Shown: positions 24,489 through 33,797 of the stretch, one piece after another
Layout of the letters: every line of letters begins with the position of its first letter
How positions within the stretch are numbered: position 1 is the stretch's first letter
Assembly (NCBI GenBank): GCA_026004735.1
Contig: BPJS01000001.1
Coordinates: forward strand, 1-64,000
DNA from: Isosphaeraceae bacterium
GTDB taxonomy: Bacteria > Planctomycetota > Planctomycetia > Isosphaerales > Isosphaeraceae
Direction of reading: 5' to 3'
DNA: 64,000 nt
Position numbers and translations under genes: made by a program
Notes under the pieces: model-generated
Databases searched by the model: none
What the model was told of the DNA's origin: nothing
The model's input: only the letters and a program-made list of their open reading frames with translations

Positions 24489-25679
24489 ATGGCCAAACCG
24501 TTCGATCTGAAGAAGCAGCTCAAGCTGCACGACAAGGGCCTGCTGCGGCGGCTGTTCGTCGAGAAGTTCCGGGTCCTGGCCGACGTCCCGTGGGAGGAAC
24601 TCCGGCCGCACGAGGTCGATCCGATCATCGAGGGCTGGCCGGGGATCTGCGAACAGACGCGGCGGGAACTGGAGGTGGTCCTGCAGGACGTCAACGAACT
24701 GGCCGACGAGCGGAGCCAAAAGGTGCTGGTGGAGGACATCGACTGGCGGTGTCACGACCGGCTCGAGGCGTTCGCCGGCTGGAAGTGCCTGCACGACAAG
24801 GCCCTGTGGGCGTACCTCGAGGTCCCCGACGCGTTCGACGAGGCGGCCATCTTCGCGCGGGCCGAGGCCCTGCGGGGCGGCCAGTTCTCCAACCGCTGGA
24901 ACAGCCTGCCGAAGCAGAAGCTGACGGTGACCGAAGGGCTGCGGGCCAAGCTGGAGCAGGGCGTCCGCGACTACTACCACGAGAAGGAACTGCGCGGCGA
25001 CCGCTGCCGGGTCCACCACTACCAGCGGGCGAACGGGGCCGACTACTTCTACGCCTATCTCCCTGAATGGGCCGACAAGCGGCTGGGGTTCGACGACGCA
25101 GGCGACCTCGTCCCCCGGGAACTGAACTACGCCTTCCACAACGTGTTCATCTACGAGCCCGACGCGGGCGCGCTGGAGATCATCGCCCGGGGTGGCAAGG
25201 CGGTCCAGTTGCCGTTGCGGCGGGCGTTCTGCCAGGCGGTCCTCGACCTGACGGTGGAAGACACCGACCCGATCCGCCGCTCCTACGAACTCGACCACTT
25301 GCTCGATCCTTCCTTCTCGTTCACCTCCGAGCCGGAAGACCGGATCACCGCCGTCCGCTTGCGGCGGGTGCGGGTGGTGCCGGTGTTCAACGACCCGACC
25401 CTGGAGGGGTGCGAGTTGCGGTTGCGGGAGACGGCCGGCCTCGCCGAGGTGCGGGCCGCCGTGATCAAGTTTTGCACCGCGTTCGCCCTGACGCCATCTC
25501 AGTTGCACGTCGTGCAGGCCGGCATCCAGATCGAGTTCCAGAGCGACGGCCGCCGCCGCCCGAAGACGATGACGTTCAACGTCAGCACGCCGAACACCTG
25601 CGACCTCAAGAGCAAGCCCGACGAGGTGCGGGCCGTCGGGGAGCGGTGCGTCCGTCGTTGGAGGATCCTCCGTGATTGA
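24489..25679 (+). CDS. Conserved-looking protein of unknown function
   Basis: A 396-residue protein starting MAKPFDLKKQLKLHDKGLLRR after GAGGAGGG. I recognise no domain. The N-terminal 100 residues are helical and charged (PWEELRPHEVDPIIEGWPGIC). The middle contains KELRGDRCRVHHYQRANGADYFYAYLPEW, a fold-like alternation of strands. The C-terminal third (EDRITAVRLRRVRVVPVFN, GIQIEFQSDGRRRPKTMTFNVSTPNTCDLKSKPDE) looks like beta-rich, possibly nucleic-acid-binding. It overlaps the next gene by 8 bp, so the two form a unit. Position after an operon ending and an operator of its own suggest a separate accessory module, perhaps defensive. Confidence 0.7.
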   Translation: MAKPFDLKKQLKLHDKGLLRRLFVEKFRVLADVPWEELRPHEVDPIIEGWPGICEQTRRELEVVLQDVNELADERSQKVLVEDIDWRCHDRLEAFAGWKCLHDKALWAYLEVPDAFDEAAIFARAEALRGGQFSNRWNSLPKQKLTVTEGLRAKLEQGVRDYYHEKELRGDRCRVHHYQRANGADYFYAYLPEWADKRLGFDDAGDLVPRELNYAFHNVFIYEPDAGALEIIARGGKAVQLPLRRAFCQAVLDLTVEDTDPIRRSYELDHLLDPSFSFTSEPEDRITAVRLRRVRVVPVFNDPTLEGCELRLRETAGLAEVRAAVIKFCTAFALTPSQLHVVQAGIQIEFQSDGRRRPKTMTFNVSTPNTCDLKSKPDEVRAVGERCVRRWRILRD

Positions 25680-26652
25680 TCCGCTCGAATGGCTCTGGCC
25701 CCTGGCCGACGCGCCGGAGCCGGTCGTCGCATCGCACCACGTCGCCGGCTGGCCGGGAGGGGTTCTGGACCGGCTGACGGAACTCGGGCTGTTGGTCGAG
25801 TACGAGTTGGCCGCGCGGGTCCTCTGCCCCGAATGCCGGGATCACTTCGAGGAGGTGCTGGCCTGCGAGGGGCCGGGCCGGGCCACCTACTCGTTCATCT
25901 CCTGTCCCGAACTCCGTCGGGTGCGAGTGCCACGCGACGCCCGTCGCCAGTGGGCGGTGAACTTCGCCGGCCTGACGAGCAGTCTGGCGGCCGTGATGAA
26001 GTTGACCGGCAAGGTCGCCGAACTGGCCCCCGCGCGTGTCTGGCGACTGGGTCGGACCACCTGGCACGGCGAGTCACGCGACGTGGTACTGGCTCGCGGC
26101 CTGACCTGCTGCGACGCGACGAGCGTTCGTGCCGCCATCACCCGCGCCCGCAGGCCGGTCGTGTTCGTCCCGCACGCCAAACCCGACGCCGACTTCTGGA
26201 GCGGGCGGGTGCCGCCGGTCCTCGCGCTCGACCAGATCGCGACGGACACGCCCGGAGGGATCGAGATCGACCCGATGGAGATCCTCGCGGCGTTGCGTGA
26301 GGCCGAGGCCCAACAGGCCGGCGACGGGGCCGTCCCGGTGACCGCCGAGCAACTGACACTCCTGATCCGTCGCCAGATCAAGGCGGAGCACAAGTCGGAG
26401 TTGACCGACGACGTCTACCTGGCGGCCTACCGCCAGCACGGATCGATGCGCAAGGCGGCGGAGTTCCTCTCGGCCGAGACGGGGACCACGATCTCAAAGG
26501 ACCAGGTGCAACGCGCGGTGGCTCGGGCCGGTGGGGCGGCCGAAGTCGTGAACGCCGAGGACAGCGACTCGGTCGTTCGGCCTGTCGCGTCGCGGTCCCG
26601 CGACAGGCGCGGAAAACCGGTGATTCGATCACAACCCGATGGGGAGGAGTGA
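25672..26652 (+). CDS. Unknown protein with Cys motif and C-terminal HTH-like region
   Basis: A 326-residue protein starting with GTG at 25672 after GGAGG. Near residue 45 are VLCPECRDHFEEVLAC and later SFISCPELRRV, four cysteines that could bind zinc. The C-terminal part from about residue 220 has VTAEQLTLLIRRQIKAEHKSELTDDVYLAAYRQHG and SMRKAAEFLSAETGTTISKDQVQRAVARAG, a likely helix-turn-helix. The tail is Arg-rich. It is paired with the gene at 24489. Function unknown; it may be a DNA-binding partner of that protein. Confidence 0.65.
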   Translation: MIDPLEWLWPLADAPEPVVASHHVAGWPGGVLDRLTELGLLVEYELAARVLCPECRDHFEEVLACEGPGRATYSFISCPELRRVRVPRDARRQWAVNFAGLTSSLAAVMKLTGKVAELAPARVWRLGRTTWHGESRDVVLARGLTCCDATSVRAAITRARRPVVFVPHAKPDADFWSGRVPPVLALDQIATDTPGGIEIDPMEILAALREAEAQQAGDGAVPVTAEQLTLLIRRQIKAEHKSELTDDVYLAAYRQHGSMRKAAEFLSAETGTTISKDQVQRAVARAGGAAEVVNAEDSDSVVRPVASRSRDRRGKPVIRSQPDGEE

Positions 26653-26660
26653 TTTGCGTT

Positions 26661-26760
26661 CCTTGTGACGGGTGGGTTCGTCGTGCGGGGCCGCCTCCCG
26701 CCGCGACACGCCGGCCGGCCGGTAAGGCCGTGAGGCGACCATAACCCAGCAGTCACAAGG
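26661..26760. repeat. Inverted repeat around the gap before the sigma-like gene
   Basis: CCTTGTGAC (26661-26669) and GTCACAAGG (26752-26760) are perfect inverted arms 82 bp apart; similarity continues inward (TGGGTT on both sides). The gap is 206 bp without a gene. It separates the defence genes from the phage genes and could be a terminator region, an operator or a boundary of the prophage. Confidence 0.45.
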
Positions 26761-26858
26761 CGTTCGTGCGGGATTCGCGGTGAGGCACCGCGACGCGACG
26801 CTGCCGCTCCCCGCGAGCGGATGACCGTGGTGGACAGCTTCCGGCCCCGGAGGCTGTC

Positions 26859-27443
26859 GTGAACGGTACGCACAGGAAAGATTTCGTTCTCACGAACTAC
26901 GCTCGGAACCTCATTCAGGTCAAGGCCCGTCAACTCTGCCGCCGTCGGGAGTTCCTCCCCTCGGACCTGGCCGATCTCCAGCAAGAACTCTGGCTGATGC
27001 TCTGCGAACGCGCCGACGCCTTCGACCCGGCGAAGGCGTCGCTCGACACCTTCATCGACCGGGTGGTGAACTCGGCCGTCGGCGTGATCCTGCGGAACCG
27101 CCAGCGGCTCAAGCGGAACACCGGCGGGCCGGTCGTGTCGCTCGACGACACCGGCACCGACCCGACGCGGCCCAACTCGATGGCCCACGGCCTGTCGCCC
27201 GAACACCTCGTGCGGCGGACCGGCCACGAGCCGCGCGACGCGATCGCGGATCGGGAAACGGCCGAGGCGGTCGAGGCCGCCCTCGCGCTCATGCCCGACG
27301 ACGTACGGGAGATCGCCCGCCGGCTGATGAGCGGCACGGTGAACGCCGTGTCCCAGGAGATGAACATCTCCCGCCGGGCCGTGCGGAAGGCGGCACTGAC
27401 CATCCGGGCGTACCTCGAACGGGCCGGGTTCGGAATCGGCTGA
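26859..27443 (+). CDS. Sigma-70-like factor of the phage
   Basis: A 194-residue protein starting with GTG after CGGAGG. The region-2-like segment DLQQELWLMLCERADAFDPAKASLDTFIDRVVNSAVG (residues about 38-75) and the region-4-like HTH ALMPDDVREIARRLMSGTVNAVSQEMNISRRAVRKAALTIRAYLERAG (residues about 145-190) match short phage-type sigma-70 proteins. It would direct RNA polymerase to phage promoters. Its own upstream gap lacks the GGACA-N14 motif found elsewhere, so it may be transcribed by host polymerase and then read the motif promoters at 27449 and 39844; this is inference. Confidence 0.75.
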   Translation: MNGTHRKDFVLTNYARNLIQVKARQLCRRREFLPSDLADLQQELWLMLCERADAFDPAKASLDTFIDRVVNSAVGVILRNRQRLKRNTGGPVVSLDDTGTDPTRPNSMAHGLSPEHLVRRTGHEPRDAIADRETAEAVEAALALMPDDVREIARRLMSGTVNAVSQEMNISRRAVRKAALTIRAYLERAGFGIG

Positions 27444-27448
27444 GTCGC

Positions 27449-27479
27449 GGACAACTCGCTCGCAGACGGAATACGTAAC
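27449..27479 (+). promoter_or_regulatory. Element promoter motif before early phage genes
   Basis: GGACA, 14 bases, GGAATA, CGTAAC, 45 bp before the start at 27524. It begins 6 bp after the stop of the sigma-like gene. The sequence CGCGGACAACTCG at its front is also found at 39842. Confidence 0.65.
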
Positions 27480-27523
27480 TGCCGTGGCCCCTGCACGGCA
27501 GTTCCTGCTCTCGAGGTTGATCC

Positions 27524-27838
27524 ATGAACCGAATCCTGCTGTTCCGCTTCCGACCGGGCGTTCCCATCCGGGACGTCGAGGAGACGCTCCACCTGGCGAT
27601 GTTCGCCGTCGAGGGGCTCGCCGGCCGCGTTCGCGTCGGGCTGGATGCCAATTACCTGGTGGACGAGCCGAGCCGCTCGGTCCTGATCGACGAGGGGTCC
27701 TTCGTCGGCTGGCTCATCGCCCGGGTGTTCGCCGCCCTGCTCGCCCGCGAGTTCGGCGAGCCGTCCTTCACCGCGACCCGCCCGCGTGACCCGCACGTCC
27801 TCACTACCGCCTCGCAACGTGAGGAGGTGTGCGCGTGA
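27524..27838 (+). CDS. Small phage protein, first of the replication operon
   Basis: A 104-residue protein (MNRILLFRFRPGVPIRDVEETLHLAMFAVEGLAGRV). Some features: an alpha-beta start, GSFVGWLIARVFAALLAREFG helix and a polar C terminus. I recognise no family. It follows a motif promoter and its stop overlaps the GTG of the next gene (GTGA), so it leads the replication and recombination genes. Confidence 0.65.
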   Translation: MNRILLFRFRPGVPIRDVEETLHLAMFAVEGLAGRVRVGLDANYLVDEPSRSVLIDEGSFVGWLIARVFAALLAREFGEPSFTATRPRDPHVLTTASQREEVCA

Positions 27839-28634
27839 GCCTGCTCAGCAAGGTCCAGCGCGGCCGCACGCCGCGGCCGCCCCGGCTGCTCGTCTACGGC
27901 ACGCCCGGCATCGGCAAGAGCACCTTCGGGTCGCAAGCCCCCAGCCCGGTGTTCGTGCCGACCGAGGACGGCCTCGACGAGATCGACTGCGCCAAGTTCC
28001 CGCTCGCCGCCACGCTCGACGAGGTGCTCGCGGCGATCGCCGAGTTGCGGACGCAGCCGCACGACTTCGAGACGGTCGTGCTCGACAGTCTCGACTGGCT
28101 CGAACGCCTGATCTGGGACCGGGTGTGCGCCGAGTTCATCGGTCAAGAACATCGAGAAGGCCGACGGCGGCTACGCCCGTGGGCTACACGCACGCCCTCA
28201 CCCACTGGCGCGAGGTCATCGACCAACTCAACCTGCTGCGTTCGCAGCGCGGCATGGTGGTCGTGCTGATCGCCCACGCCAAGGTCGAGAAGTTCGAGGA
28301 CCCCGAGGCCCCGCCCTACGACCGCTACTCGCCGCGCCTGCACAAGCACGCCTCCGCGCTGGTGAGCGAGTGGTGCGACGCGGTGCTGTTCGCCACGCGG
28401 AAGTTCCGCACGCAGAGCGAGGACGCCGGGTTCGGCCGCAAGCGGACCATCGCGCATGCCGTCGGCAAGGACGGCGGCGAACGCGTGCTGCGCACCGTCG
28501 GCGGGCCGTCGTGCGTCGCCAAGAACCGCTACGGCCTGACCGAAGAACTGCCCCTGTCCTGGGCGGCGTTCATGGCCGCCCTCACCACCCACCAACCGAA
28601 CGACCCAACGACCGAGGAACCGACCCATGGCTAA
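27835..28634 (+). CDS. Phage nucleotide-binding AAA ATPase (AAA_24-like), two frameshifts
   Basis: It starts with GTG at 27835 (GAGGAG 8 bp upstream). Walker A is YGTPGIGKSTFGS near residue 25; VVLDSLDWLERLIWDRVCAEF and MVVVLIAHAKVEKFEDPE follow, typical of RecA-like ATPases encoded before DUF669 in phages. Two extra bases break the frame: ATCGGTCAAG near 28140 (should continue VKNIEKADGGYAR) and CGTGGGCTAC near 28180 (should continue GYTHALTHWREVIDQLNLL). After them the frame is open to 28634. It is a probable recombination or helicase-loader ATPase, likely functional only if the extra bases are errors. Confidence 0.78.
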
Positions 28635-29094
28635 CCTGAACGGCTTCGACGCCAACCAAGTGGAACCGACCGGCGACTTCGACCCGGTCCCGGCCGGCAA
28701 GTACCTGGCCGTCATCTCCGACAGCGAGATGAAGCCGACCAAGTCCGGCAGCGGCAGCTACCTGCAGCTCACCTTCGAGATCCTCGACGGCCCGCACAAG
28801 GGGCGGCTGCTGTGGGCGCGGCTCAACCTCGACAACCCGAACGCGACGGCGGTGGCCATCGCCCGGGCGGAACTGTCCGCCATCTGTCGGGCCGTCGGCG
28901 TGCTGGCCCCCAAGGACTCGGTCGAACTGCACAACCTGCCGCTGGTCATCCACGTCCGCTGCAAGAAGCGGGACGACACCGGCGAGGTGACCAACGAGGT
29001 CAAGGGCTACTCGCCCAGGACCGCTCCGGCCGAGACGCCGCCCGTCAAGCCGGCCGCGCCGGCAGCCAACGGCACCCCGCCGTGGAAACGCTGA
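28627..29094 (+). CDS. DUF669 protein (phage ssDNA-binding-like)
   Basis: A 155-residue protein starting MANLNGFDANQVEPTGDFDPVPAGKY, with SGSGSYLQLTFEILDGPHKGRLLWARLNL and an acidic-to-proline C-terminal tail ending GTPPWKR. This is the DUF669 pattern, usually found after a phage AAA_24 ATPase and thought to bind single-stranded DNA during phage recombination. The start overlaps the end of the ATPase by 8 bp. Intact. Confidence 0.85.
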   Translation: MANLNGFDANQVEPTGDFDPVPAGKYLAVISDSEMKPTKSGSGSYLQLTFEILDGPHKGRLLWARLNLDNPNATAVAIARAELSAICRAVGVLAPKDSVELHNLPLVIHVRCKKRDDTGEVTNEVKGYSPRTAPAETPPVKPAAPAANGTPPWKR

Positions 29095-29108
29095 CCGGAG
29101 ACGCCGCC

Positions 29109-29453
29109 ATGCTCGAAGTGGAACTGCCGTACCCGCCCTCGATCAACCACTACTGGCGGCGGGTCGGCCGGGCGACCCTGATCAGCCGCGAGGGGCGGCG
29201 GTTCCGCGCGAGCGTGGTGGCCATCCTCGCCGCGATGCGGGTCCGACCGCTCGCCGGCGACCTGGCCGTCGAGGTCGAGGTGTACCCGCCCGACCGCCGG
29301 CGGCGGGACATCGACAACGTGCAGAAGGCCCTGCTCGACGCGCTGGCGCACGGCGGGGCCTACGCGGACGACAGCCAGGTCGTCCGGCTGGAGATCACCA
29401 AGCGGGAGCCCGTCGCGGGCGGGAAAACGGTCGTGCGGATCCGGGAGGCGTGA
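29109..29453 (+). CDS. RusA-family Holliday junction resolvase
   Basis: A 114-residue protein. MLEVELPYPPSINHYWRR is the classical RusA start, DRRRRDIDNVQKALLDAL contains the catalytic aspartates (RDIDN) and GAYADDSQVVRLEITK has the third (DD). RusA cuts four-way DNA junctions made during phage recombination. It starts 15 bp after DUF669; its stop overlaps the helicase start. Confidence 0.93.
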   Translation: MLEVELPYPPSINHYWRRVGRATLISREGRRFRASVVAILAAMRVRPLAGDLAVEVEVYPPDRRRRDIDNVQKALLDALAHGGAYADDSQVVRLEITKREPVAGGKTVVRIREA

Positions 29454-31181
29454 TGCTGACGCTGCGGCCCTACCAACTCGAAGCCAAGCACGCGGTGTAC
29501 GACCACCTGCGGACGCGGGACGACAACCCGTGCGTGGTCATCCCCACCGCCGGCGGCAAGACGCCGGTGATGGCGTCGGTCTGCCAGGACGCGGTCACGC
29601 TGTGGAACGGCCGCGTCATCATCCTGGCCCACGTCAAGGAACTGCTGGAGCAGACGGCCGACAAGCTCAACGCCGTCTGCCCCGAGGTCCGCTACGGCGT
29701 CTACTCGGCCGGGCTGAAGCGGCGGGACACTGACCGCCCGGTGACCATCGCCGGCATCCAGTCGGTGTACCAGCGGGCGTGCGAGTTCGACCCCTTCGAT
29801 CTCGTCGTGATCGACGAGGCCCACATGATCCCGCCGGACGGCGACGGTATGTACCGGCAGTTCCTCGCCGAGGCCCGGATCGTCAACCCGAACCTGCGGA
29901 TCATCGGGTTCACGGCCACGCCGTTCCGACTGAAGACCGGCTCGATCTGCACGCCGGACGGGTTCCTCAACCACGTCTGCTACGAGGTCGGGGTACGGGA
30001 GTTGATCGTGCAGGGCTACCTCTGCCCGCTCGTCACCAAGGCCGGCCAGGCGAAGGCCGACACCAGCGGGTTGCACGTCCGGGCCGGGGAGTTCGTCGCC
30101 GGCGAGGTCGAGGCCCTGATGGACGACGCCCAACTGGTGCGGGCGGCCTGCGCCGAGGTCGTCGAGGCCACCCGCGAGCGGAACGCCTGCCTGATCTTCG
30201 CCAGCGGGGTCAAGCACGGCGAGCACATCGTGTCGGTGCTGAAGGCCAAGCACGACATCGACTGCGGCTTCGTCACCGGCGACACGCCCACGGAGGAGCG
30301 GGACGCGACCCTGGCCCGGTTCAAGGCCGGACGGCTCAAGTACCTGTGCAACGTCAACGTGCTGACCACCGGGTTCGATGCCCCGCACATCGACTGCGTG
30401 GCCCTGCTGCGGCCGACGCTCTCACCGGGGCTGTACTACCAGATGGTCGGCCGCGGCTTCCGGCTGCACCCGTCGAAGGCCAACTGCCTGGTGCTCGACT
30501 TCGGCGGCAACGTGCTACGGCACGGCCCGGTCGATCAGGTCCGCGTCAAGGAACGCCCCCTCGGCGTCGGCGAGGCCCCGGCCAAGGAGTGCCCCGAGTG
30601 CCGAGCCCTGATCGCGGCCGGGTACGCCGTCTGCCCCGAGTGCGGGTACGAGTTCCCGCCGCCGGACCGGGCCAAGCACGCGGCCAGGGCCAGCGACGCC
30701 GGGATCCTGTCCGGCCAGGTGACCGTCGAGACGCTGCCGGTGCGGGACGTGATGTACAGCGTCCACACCAAACGCGGGGCGGGCGACGACTGCCCCGAAG
30801 TCGCTGCGGGTGGACTACAAGATCGGCTGGCACCGCTGGAAATCGGAGTGGGTCTGCCTGGAGCACGACGGCTTCGCCCGGCAGAAGGCGGTCGCCTGGT
30901 GGAAGAAGCGGTCGAAGGAACCGGTGCCGGCCACGGCGGCCGAGGCCGTCGAGATCGCCTATGCGGGCGGGTTGGCTGCGACCACGTCGATCACGGTGCG
31001 GTCGGTGAGCGGCGAGGAGTACGACCGCATCACCGACCACGAACTCGGCCCGATCCCCGAGTTGCTGGATCGCGGAGAGGCGTGTGACGCCGGCGACAGC
31101 GAGCCGCTGAGCGAGGACGCGCTCGACTTCTCGTTCGGGTACAACGCGACCGCCACCACGGAGGAGGAGATCCCGTGGTGA
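29453..31181 (+). CDS. DEAD/DEAH-box helicase (frameshifted near the C terminus)
   Basis: An SF2 helicase starting at ATG 29453, overlapping the rusA stop; a GTG one codon earlier is possible. Motifs: LRPYQLEAKHAV (Q-like), PTAGGKT (Walker A, residues about 28-34), VVIDEAHMIPPDG (DEAH), IIGFTATPFRLKTG (III), TTGFDAPHIDCVALLRP and YYQMVGRGFRL (V/VI). A zinc-binding pair CPECRALIAAGYAVCPECG follows. Near 30790 an extra base shifts the frame: GDDCPEVAAGG should read APKSLRVDYKIGWHRWKSEWVC, which continues to 31181. It probably unwinds phage DNA at replication start. Confidence 0.88.
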
Positions 31182-33328
31182 ACCCCGATCACCTGCTGGC
31201 CGCCGCCCTCCGCTACGCCGAGTTGGGCTACCGCGTCTTCCCGTGCATCCCGGGCACCAAGCACCCGATCACGCAGCACGGCTTTCACGATGCCGTGACC
31301 GACCCGGCCCAGATCGAACGCTGGTGGGCGCGGCACCCGCGGGCCAACGTCGGCATCGCCGCCGAGGGGATGCTGGTCGTTGACATCGACGGCGCGGACA
31401 ACCCGTGGCCCGGCGATCCCGAGCGTGCCGCCGACTTGGCCGGGGCCGGGGCCATCGCCCTGACGCCGCGCGGCGGGCGGCACTACCTGTTCCGCCGACC
31501 CGAGGGCAAGGGCTGGAAGTGTTCGACCGGCCGGCTCGCCCTGGGCGTCGATGTCCGCACGGACGGGGGCTACATCGTGGCCGCGCCGTCGGAGATCGAG
31601 GAAGGCTCGTACCGCTGGGGCGAGGGCCTGGACCTCGACGACCCGCTCGGTCAACTGCCCGACCCGCCGGCGTGGCTCGCCGCCGAACTCGACGCACTGG
31701 CTTCGCCGGAGCGGAACGGGTCGGCGCACGGTTCGCCAGTGACACACGCCAACGGCACGGCTGGTCACGGCAAGGTGAACCCGATCCCGGTCGGGCAACG
31801 CAACGCGACCCTGGCCCGACTCGCGGGCACCATGCGCCGCGTCGGCATGGAGTTTTCCGAGATCGCCGCCGCCCTGCACCAGACCAACCGCAGGCGGTGC
31901 GAGCCGGAACTCAACGAACGTGAGGTCGACCGCATCGCCGAGAGCATCGCGCGGTATCCGCCGGACGAAGTGTCCGTGGCTCTCGCCGAAGACCAGTACC
32001 GCCAGATGCAGGCCGACCCCGACGAGAGCGAGCCGGGGGCCGACGCGCCCGATCCGGGGCCGATCCCCGATGAGTTGCTCCGCGTGCCCGGCTTCATCGA
32101 CGAGGTGATGCGCTACACGCTCGACACCGCCCCTTACCCGGAGCCGGTCCTGGCCTTCGCCGGGTCGTTGACGCTGCAGGCGTTGCTCGCCGGGCGGAAG
32201 GTGCGGGACGCGATGGACAACCGCACCAACCTGTACGTCCTGAGCCTGGCGAACTCCGGCGTCGGCAAGGACCACGCCCGCAAGGTCAACGCCAGGATCC
32301 TCTACGAGGCCGGGCTCGCCGACTGCCTGGGAACTTCGTTCGCGTCGGGCGAGGGGATCGAGGACCGGCTGTTCGTGCAGCCCGCGACCCTGTTCCAGGT
32401 GGACGAGATCGACGGCCTCTTGATGCGGGTCGGTCAAGCTCGCGATGCCCGGCACGAGGCCATCGTGTCGATGCTGCTGCAGATGTACTCGTCGGCGTCG
32501 AGCATCTACGTCATGCGCGCCAAGGCGAACCAGGAACGCACCGTCATCGACCAGCCGTGCCTGTGCCTGTTCGGCACCGCCGTGCCCAAGCACTTCTACG
32601 AGTCGCTGTCGGCACGGCTGATGACCAACGGCTTCCTGGCTCGCCTGCTGATCCTCGAATGCCGGGGCCGGGGCGTCGGCCGCGACGACACCGAACGGCC
32701 GATCCCGGCGTCAATCCTCGAGGCCGCCCGCTGGTGGGCCGACTTCCGACCGGGCGCGTCCGGCAACCTGGCCGACTGGCACCCGGTCCCGCACCGCGTG
32801 CCGCAGACGCCGGACGCGGAGGTCGTGTTCCGCTCCGTCCGCGAGCGGGCCGACGTCGAGTACGCCAGGGCTGAGGCCCAGAACGACCCGGCCGGCATGG
32901 CGATCTGGGCAAGGGCCTACGAGAAGGCCCGGCGGCTCGCGCTGCTCTACGCGGTGAGCGTGTGCCGCGACAACCCGGTCGTTACGCCCGAGGCGGCGAC
33001 CTGGGCCGGGGCATTCGTCGAACACCAGACCCGGCGGATGCTCTACATGGCCCGCCACCACGCCTGCGAGAGCGAGTTCGACGGCAAGCGGAAACGCCTG
33101 CTCGACGTGCTCGACCAGTGGCGGCGGCAGCACGGCGACGACTGGATGCCCTTCTGGCGGATCAACCGCAGGCTGCCGTGGTCGAACCGCGAACACGAGG
33201 AGGTCCGCGACACGCTCCTGCACCAGCGGCTCATCGAGTCACAGGTGTTGACCACCGGGCGACGCGGCCGGCCGGGCCTGTTCTACCGGCTCGCGCCAAC
33301 GCCCGGCACTACAGAGGGAACTGCATGA
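31175..33328 (+). CDS. Bifunctional primase-polymerase / DUF3987 helicase-like protein
   Basis: A 717-residue protein beginning with GTG (GAGGAGGAG upstream). The N-terminal prim-pol domain (residues 1-170) has YAELGYRVFPCIPGTKHPITQHGFHDAVTD, VGIAAEGMLVVDIDGAD (metal-binding DxD) and LTPRGGRHYLFRRPEGKG. A primase-C-terminal region (residues about 200-270; AGTMRRVGMEFSEIAAAL) precedes a DUF3987 ATPase-like domain with NSGVGKDHARKVNA (Walker A-like, near residue 360) and VDEIDGLLMRV (Walker B). The C terminus is a winged-helix-like segment (FWRINRRLPWSNREHEEVRDTL). It is the probable replication initiator of the prophage. Intact. Confidence 0.88.
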   Translation: MVNPDHLLAAALRYAELGYRVFPCIPGTKHPITQHGFHDAVTDPAQIERWWARHPRANVGIAAEGMLVVDIDGADNPWPGDPERAADLAGAGAIALTPRGGRHYLFRRPEGKGWKCSTGRLALGVDVRTDGGYIVAAPSEIEEGSYRWGEGLDLDDPLGQLPDPPAWLAAELDALASPERNGSAHGSPVTHANGTAGHGKVNPIPVGQRNATLARLAGTMRRVGMEFSEIAAALHQTNRRRCEPELNEREVDRIAESIARYPPDEVSVALAEDQYRQMQADPDESEPGADAPDPGPIPDELLRVPGFIDEVMRYTLDTAPYPEPVLAFAGSLTLQALLAGRKVRDAMDNRTNLYVLSLANSGVGKDHARKVNARILYEAGLADCLGTSFASGEGIEDRLFVQPATLFQVDEIDGLLMRVGQARDARHEAIVSMLLQMYSSASSIYVMRAKANQERTVIDQPCLCLFGTAVPKHFYESLSARLMTNGFLARLLILECRGRGVGRDDTERPIPASILEAARWWADFRPGASGNLADWHPVPHRVPQTPDAEVVFRSVRERADVEYARAEAQNDPAGMAIWARAYEKARRLALLYAVSVCRDNPVVTPEAATWAGAFVEHQTRRMLYMARHHACESEFDGKRKRLLDVLDQWRRQHGDDWMPFWRINRRLPWSNREHEEVRDTLLHQRLIESQVLTTGRRGRPGLFYRLAPTPGTTEGTA

Positions 33329-33341
33329 GCGAATTATTGCC

Positions 33342-33425
33342 TTTCTTGTTGTTCTTGCAGCCGCCCGCGATGGAGCGGAGCAAGGGGAACGGGGAGTCGA
33401 GGGGTAGCGCAAGAACAGCAAGAAA
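33342..33425. repeat. Long inverted repeat after the primase gene
   Basis: TTTCTTGTTGTTCTTGC (33342-33358) is the inverse of GCAAGAACAGCAAGAAA (33409-33425) with one mismatch, enclosing a purine-rich loop of 50 bases. A pyrimidine-rich tract follows (33433-33470). The 274-bp gap to the next gene has no convincing gene; an open frame from 33325 has unusual composition and is discounted. A replication origin, terminator or structured RNA is possible. Confidence 0.55.
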
Positions 33426-33602
33426 TACAAGAAATCCTTCTTCTCTCTCTTCTTCCCCCTCTCCCGCTCCTCCGGTCCGAACCCGCGGGTCGGTTCCGGG
33501 CGGGCGTAGGTACTTGGAAAACCCGCTCGCTTTCCTGACGCCCGCGGGAACAGCGGCAAAGCGCATCACAGTTTGTTTCGCATGTCCGAACGTGGAGGAC
33601 CC

Positions 33603-33797
33603 ATGCCCGACGCCACTCCGATTGACCGCTGTCCCCGATGTCAAACCCCACGCCCGGGAGCGTACCTGTGCGATGACTGCACCCGCCGGCTCTACTTCGG
33701 CCACGACCGCCGACGCAGCGAGCGGCACCGCCACGACGGCGACGAACCCAGCCCCTGGCAAGAGATCGCCATCCGCCTGATGGAGGACCAAGCATGA
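33603..33797 (+). CDS. Small zinc-ribbon protein
   Basis: A 64-residue protein starting MPDATPIDRCPRCQTPRPGAYLCDDCTRRLYFG after GGAGG. The two CxxC pairs (CPRC and CDDC) form a likely zinc ribbon; the rest is basic and histidine-rich. The stop overlaps the start of the methyltransferase gene (ATGA). It may be a small DNA-binding or regulatory protein. Confidence 0.72.
   Translation: MPDATPIDRCPRCQTPRPGAYLCDDCTRRLYFGHDRRRSERHRHDGDEPSPWQEIAIRLMEDQA

Noticed and set aside
33325..33780. Small gene starting MSELLPFLLFLQ after the primase
   Set aside because: It has an ATGA overlap, but the sequence becomes Ser/Arg/Pro-rich, crosses a long inverted repeat and overlaps a well-supported zinc-ribbon gene in another frame.
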